Assembly (NCBI RefSeq): GCF_007830445.1
Contig: NZ_VLKR01000017.1
Location: 30,443 to 94,442 of the forward strand
Source of the DNA: Sphingobacterium siyangense
GTDB lineage: Bacteria > Bacteroidota > Bacteroidia > Sphingobacteriales > Sphingobacteriaceae
DNA: 64,000 nt
Direction of reading: 5' to 3'
Shown here: one piece after another, positions 61,378 through 64,000 of the stretch
How positions within the stretch are numbered: the first letter of the stretch is position 1
How the letters are laid out: the number at the start of each line of letters is the position of its first letter
Position numbers and translations under genes: made by a program
Notes under the pieces: generated by a model
Seen by the model: only the letters and a program-made list of their open reading frames with translations
The model's database searches: none
What the model was told of the DNA's origin: nothing

Positions 61378-62213
61378 CAAAAGATAAAAAATACCGCGTC
61401 CCTACCGTACTCAGCATTGCGGGGTTCGATGGTAGCGGTGGTGCAGGTATACAGGCAGATACCAAAACCATATCTGCATTAGGTTGTTATGCCATGAATG
61501 TTTTAACTGCCTTACCCGTTCAGAACACACAAGGTGTAAGACGTATTTATGAAATTCCTACAGCAGCCGTCCAGGACCAATTGGATGCTATTTTTGACGA
61601 TATCTATCCCGATGCAATCAAAATAGGAATGGTACACAATATTGAACTTGTGGAGCTTATTAGCAGCTATTTAAAAGAATATAAAGGGCCTATCGTATTT
61701 GATCCAGTCATGGTCTCGACCAGCGGGCACAAGCTCATTCACGATGATACAATTCAGGCCTGCATAGAACTTCTTTTTCCTTTAGCAACGCTGATTACAC
61801 CAAATTTAGACGAGGTAAGTGTTTTAGTAAACGAAGTTATTGACAATGTCGAGAAGATGAAAAAAGCGGGAAATAGCCTATTGGCGAAAGGTTGTCAATC
61901 CGTTTTGATTAAAGGCGGGCATCTCCAAAGTCAAGAATTAACATCCCTGTTGTTCCAGCACAAGAGTCCACCAATTGAATTCAAATCTCAAAAAATTAAC
62001 AGCAAAAATACACATGGTTCCGGTTGTTCGCTTTCTTCAGCAATTGCGAGCCATTTGGCACAAGGCGTTGGTCTCGATAGCGCGGTTGAATTCGCATTGG
62101 CCTATATACACGCAGCAATAGCTGGTAGCAAAGATCTCGTCATTGGCAAAGGAAATGGGCCATTAAATCACTTCCATAATCCGATTAAACTTATTCAATA
62201 TGAACTGGACTGA
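61374..62213 (+). CDS. thiD: Hydroxymethylpyrimidine (phosphomethylpyrimidine) kinase
   Basis: 279 residues from ATG 61374, which shares ATGA with the thiE stop. Ribokinase-fold enzyme that phosphorylates HMP and HMP phosphate. Motifs: VLSIAGFDGSGGAGIQADTKTISALGCYAMNVLTALPVQNTQGV, VFDPVMVSTSGHKL, LITPNLDEVSVL and NTHGSGCSLSSAIAS (anion hole). Overlaps tenA by 14 bases. Confidence 0.97.
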   Translation: MTKDKKYRVPTVLSIAGFDGSGGAGIQADTKTISALGCYAMNVLTALPVQNTQGVRRIYEIPTAAVQDQLDAIFDDIYPDAIKIGMVHNIELVELISSYLKEYKGPIVFDPVMVSTSGHKLIHDDTIQACIELLFPLATLITPNLDEVSVLVNEVIDNVEKMKKAGNSLLAKGCQSVLIKGGHLQSQELTSLLFQHKSPPIEFKSQKINSKNTHGSGCSLSSAIASHLAQGVGLDSAVEFALAYIHAAIAGSKDLVIGKGNGPLNHFHNPIKLIQYELD

Positions 62214-62856
62214 TCATGCCTGGGAATCCATAACAGCTATTTATTCTGATATACTTACTATGCCATTTATTGTTCAGCTTAGTGATGGTAGTCTTCCCCT
62301 GGATAAATTTCAATTTTACATGCAGCAGGATGCTTTCTATTTAGAAGAATTTGGCCGTGTGCTCGCCTTTATAGGTGCAAAAAGTGCGGATAACCAACAA
62401 GCATTGGACTATTTCGAATTTGGTCGCAATGCGCTTCTTGTTGAACGGGCATTACACGAAAATTACTTTCGGGAATTTGGTTTAAGTCCTGCCGACAAGA
62501 GCAACAAAATCGAACCAACCTGCCATCATTATGTCCATTTTCTTAAAAGCGTAGCCGCTTTCGAGAGCATTGAGGTCGCTATGGCGGCAACACTCCCCTG
62601 TTTTTGGATTTATAAGGAGGTCGGAGATCACATTGTATCGACAGCAAATACACAGGGAAATCCCTATTCCAAATGGATAGAAACCTATAGCGGTGAGGAT
62701 TTTGCACAGGGCGTTATCAAGGCGAAAAACTACGTTGACAAAATTGCTGCAGAAACTACTGCAACAAAACGGGAGAAGATGCGACAAGTATTTATAACAG
62801 CTTCCCAATTAGAGTATCAATTCTGGTTAGCAGCCTACAAACGAAGGGTATGGTAA
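62200..62856 (+). CDS. tenA: TenA-family thiaminase II (aminopyrimidine aminohydrolase)
   Basis: 218 residues. Hydrolyses aminomethyl-HMP from degraded thiamine to HMP, which thiD then phosphorylates. Expected residues: Asp44 in QQDAFYL, catalytic Cys134 in AATLPCFWIYKEVG, and Glu205 in QLEYQFW. As the last gene of the operon it makes thi genes a complete thiamine-salvage route (thiazole plus base recovery). No thiC or thiG is in the window. Confidence 0.95.
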   Translation: MNWTDHAWESITAIYSDILTMPFIVQLSDGSLPLDKFQFYMQQDAFYLEEFGRVLAFIGAKSADNQQALDYFEFGRNALLVERALHENYFREFGLSPADKSNKIEPTCHHYVHFLKSVAAFESIEVAMAATLPCFWIYKEVGDHIVSTANTQGNPYSKWIETYSGEDFAQGVIKAKNYVDKIAAETTATKREKMRQVFITASQLEYQFWLAAYKRRVW

Positions 62857-63105
62857 ACAAACTATTGTCCGATACCGAACAGTTGATGTTCAAAAATGAG
62901 CATTAACGAAAATAGCACTCAGGAACAAAACTAGTGTTAATCAGTATTTTAAACGGATTTAAAGTTTTGGCATTACTATTATACTATAGGTGGCAGTTAA
63001 CGATAGAGCGTGTACATAAGTGCATAAGCACATAAGAAACGATAAAAAGGGGAATTAAAATGAAACTTTCAGTAACAATAAATTTAAACTAATAACAGAA
63101 AAATA

Positions 63106-63849
63106 ATGAAAAGAATCTTAACCATTGCCTTTATTTCATTTTTATATGTAGCTCAGGCACAAGAACGCGAAACACGCAAAATCACTGCTCCAGATGGCAT
63201 TTCATCGGCAACTTCATTACGTGTAGATTATATTCACTCTAATCGCAACGAGGTTGTTGTTGAAGCAGATAATCCCGAGCATTTATCCCTTATCGAAACG
63301 ACTGTAAAAAACGGTACACTCTATGTACAGTATAAAAGAAACAGTTCTGTCAGAAATGCGAGAAACAATCGCGTAACTGTTTACTCAAGTAAGATACCAA
63401 CACGTTTTTCGGCATCTTCTAGCAGTTCAATTCATACCGATGAAACAATTAAGGCCGATAAAATTTCTGTTGACGTATCTTCTTCAGCAAGCATATCCCT
63501 TAAAAGATTAATTGCGGATGATATAAGCCTTTCAACAAGTTCTTCGAGTAGTTTAACAACGAATGTGAGCAGTAAAAATTTGCAGGTATCTGCAAGTAGT
63601 TCGTCCAGCCAAGACATTTCGGGAAGTGCTTCAAATTTAAATTTGAACACCAACTCATCGGCATCGGTTGATATGAGCCGTTTCTCAACAACAAATGCCC
63701 AAATACAAGCGAATTCGTCTGCAAATGTAACGCTCAGCGTGAAAGAAAACTTACAGGGAAAGGTTTCTACATCTGCCAGAATTGCGTTAAAAAATCAACC
63801 AAAAAATGTCCAAGTTGACAAATCAACTAGCGGCAGAGTAGTACTATAA
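63106..63849 (+). CDS. DUF2807 (head-GIN) secreted protein
   Basis: 247 residues with a short signal peptide ending AQAQ. The N-terminal segment fits DUF2807: KITAPDGISSATSLRVDYIHSNRNEVVVEADNPEHL. From residue about 102 it becomes Ser-rich with about five ~20-residue repeats (each SSSASISL-like, then a hydrophobic-Ser strand), as expected for a beta-helix. Probably periplasmic or surface. A terminator hairpin follows. The gene stands alone after a 250-base gap with no other gene. Confidence 0.88.
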   Translation: MKRILTIAFISFLYVAQAQERETRKITAPDGISSATSLRVDYIHSNRNEVVVEADNPEHLSLIETTVKNGTLYVQYKRNSSVRNARNNRVTVYSSKIPTRFSASSSSSIHTDETIKADKISVDVSSSASISLKRLIADDISLSTSSSSSLTTNVSSKNLQVSASSSSSQDISGSASNLNLNTNSSASVDMSRFSTTNAQIQANSSANVTLSVKENLQGKVSTSARIALKNQPKNVQVDKSTSGRVVL

Positions 63850-63906
63850 TTTTTAGTGTGGTCTTTAATAAAGACTGTTTGTTTATGTTTAATGTTTAGT
63901 TAGCTT

Positions 63907-63945
63907 AAAGGTGATACATACCCCAGTATCACCTTTGCTTTTATC
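63907..63945. terminator. Hairpin after the DUF2807 gene
   Basis: AAAGGTGATAC (63907-63917) and GTATCACCTTT (63925-63935), 7-base loop, followed by GCTTTT. Lies between the DUF2807 gene and a possible convergent gene end. Confidence 0.75.
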
Positions 63946-64000
63946 GACCTTTTTGCTCACACTTCTCCTTCTCCTTCTCCTTCTCCTTCTCCTTCTCCTT
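63941..64000 (-). CDS. Possible gene end with a Glu-Lys repeat tail
   Basis: On the minus strand the terminal repeat reads in one frame as alternating Glu-Lys, then CEQKGR and a TAA stop (63943-63941), with a hairpin just downstream. This may be the C-terminus of a gene continuing beyond the window. Only 19 codons are visible and a repeat is open in many frames, so this is weak. Confidence 0.3.
   Translation of the reverse strand, partial: KEKEKEKEKEKEKCEQKGR
63962..64000. repeat. Hexanucleotide microsatellite (CTTCTC)n at the edge
   Basis: Six full copies of CTTCTC plus CTT run to the last base of the window, so the true length is unknown. Complement is GAGAAG. Confidence 0.95.

Noticed and set aside
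62990..63092. Short frame (10 codons, 63060-63092) and three CATAAG repeats before the DUF2807 gene as a leader peptide system
   Set aside because: Too short to tell from chance, no terminator follows, and no regulatory residues repeat.

Overview
The window is a contiguous stretch of bacterial chromosome from a member of the Bacteroidota, most likely the family Sphingobacteriaceae (Sphingobacterium or a close relative). This rests on several things visible in the sequence. Promoters carry the Bacteroidota -33/-7 signature (TTTG, about 19-20 bases, TAnnTTTG). Start codons sit behind A-rich sequence, not Shine-Dalgarno motifs. The protein families are typical of the group: Pur-alpha-like DUF3276, DUF3810, DUF4905, LytS/LytTR pairs, a type 3 prolyl-tRNA synthetase, futalosine-route menaquinone genes, a TonB receptor with an N-terminal carboxypeptidase-like domain, and 20-residue-repeat DUF2807 proteins. 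Base composition is even and about 40% GC. I see no transposase, integrase, phage gene or CRISPR array; this is largely core genome.

Layout. 1-2.6 kb: end of rpoN, then aguB and aguA (agmatine to putrescine). 2.7-6 kb (minus): proS, an SDR-like protein and a DeoR regulator. 6.1-9 kb: a Trp/Gly/Tyr-rich lipoprotein and a FadL-like outer-membrane protein. 9.1-13.2 kb: DUF4905 protein, LysM protein, uridine kinase, purH. 13.2-17 kb: YkvA-like protein, DUF4397 lipoprotein, FtsB/DivIC-like protein, lpxB, a secreted protein. 17.1-20.2 kb (minus): an operon of a histone-deacetylase-like enzyme, an NdpA-type nucleoid protein and a DUF3810 putative metalloprotease. 20.4-23.1 kb: yceH, MFS exporter, DUF72. 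23.2-28.5 kb (minus): eno, carA with a probable attenuator leader, DUF2752/TM2 membrane proteins, obgE, adk. 28.6-29 kb: three tRNA-Arg(ACG) genes in two transcription units.

29-35 kb: alpha/beta hydrolase, DUF3276 protein, a LiaF-like/LytS/LytTR three-gene signalling unit, a serine beta-lactamase-fold hydrolase. 35-43 kb: 2-hydroxyacid dehydrogenase with an overlapping 52-residue gene, MscS channel, an AraC regulator-DUF983-cysteine desulfurase run, an A-type Fe-S carrier, asnA, and a DbpA-like RNA helicase. 42.8-43.3 kb is a 508-base gene-free gap holding the most unusual DNA here: a 138-bp nested palindrome with regularly spaced G-tracts and, 90 bp away, a perfect 18-bp inverted repeat. 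43.3-47.8 kb (minus): ABC exporter, mqnE, a histidine phosphatase, mqnA. 48-50.2 kb: aminotransferase and tyrA. 50.3-54.6 kb (minus): TPR protein, small unknown protein, TonB-dependent receptor. 55-59.7 kb: Crp/Fnr regulator, beta-hydroxyacid dehydrogenase, dienelactone hydrolase, unknown secreted protein, VanW protein. 59.8-62.9 kb: a TPP riboswitch and the overlapping thiM-thiE-thiD-tenA salvage operon. 63.1-64 kb: DUF2807 protein and a hexanucleotide repeat running off the edge.

No complete new defence or mobile system is evident. The observations most worth following are the G-rich nested palindrome, the carA leader, the diverged tRNA-Arg copies, the short gene overlapping the dehydrogenase, and the deacetylase/nucleoid-protein/protease operon. 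Coordinates and motifs were read by eye; family names come from recognition of sequence motifs, without database searches.
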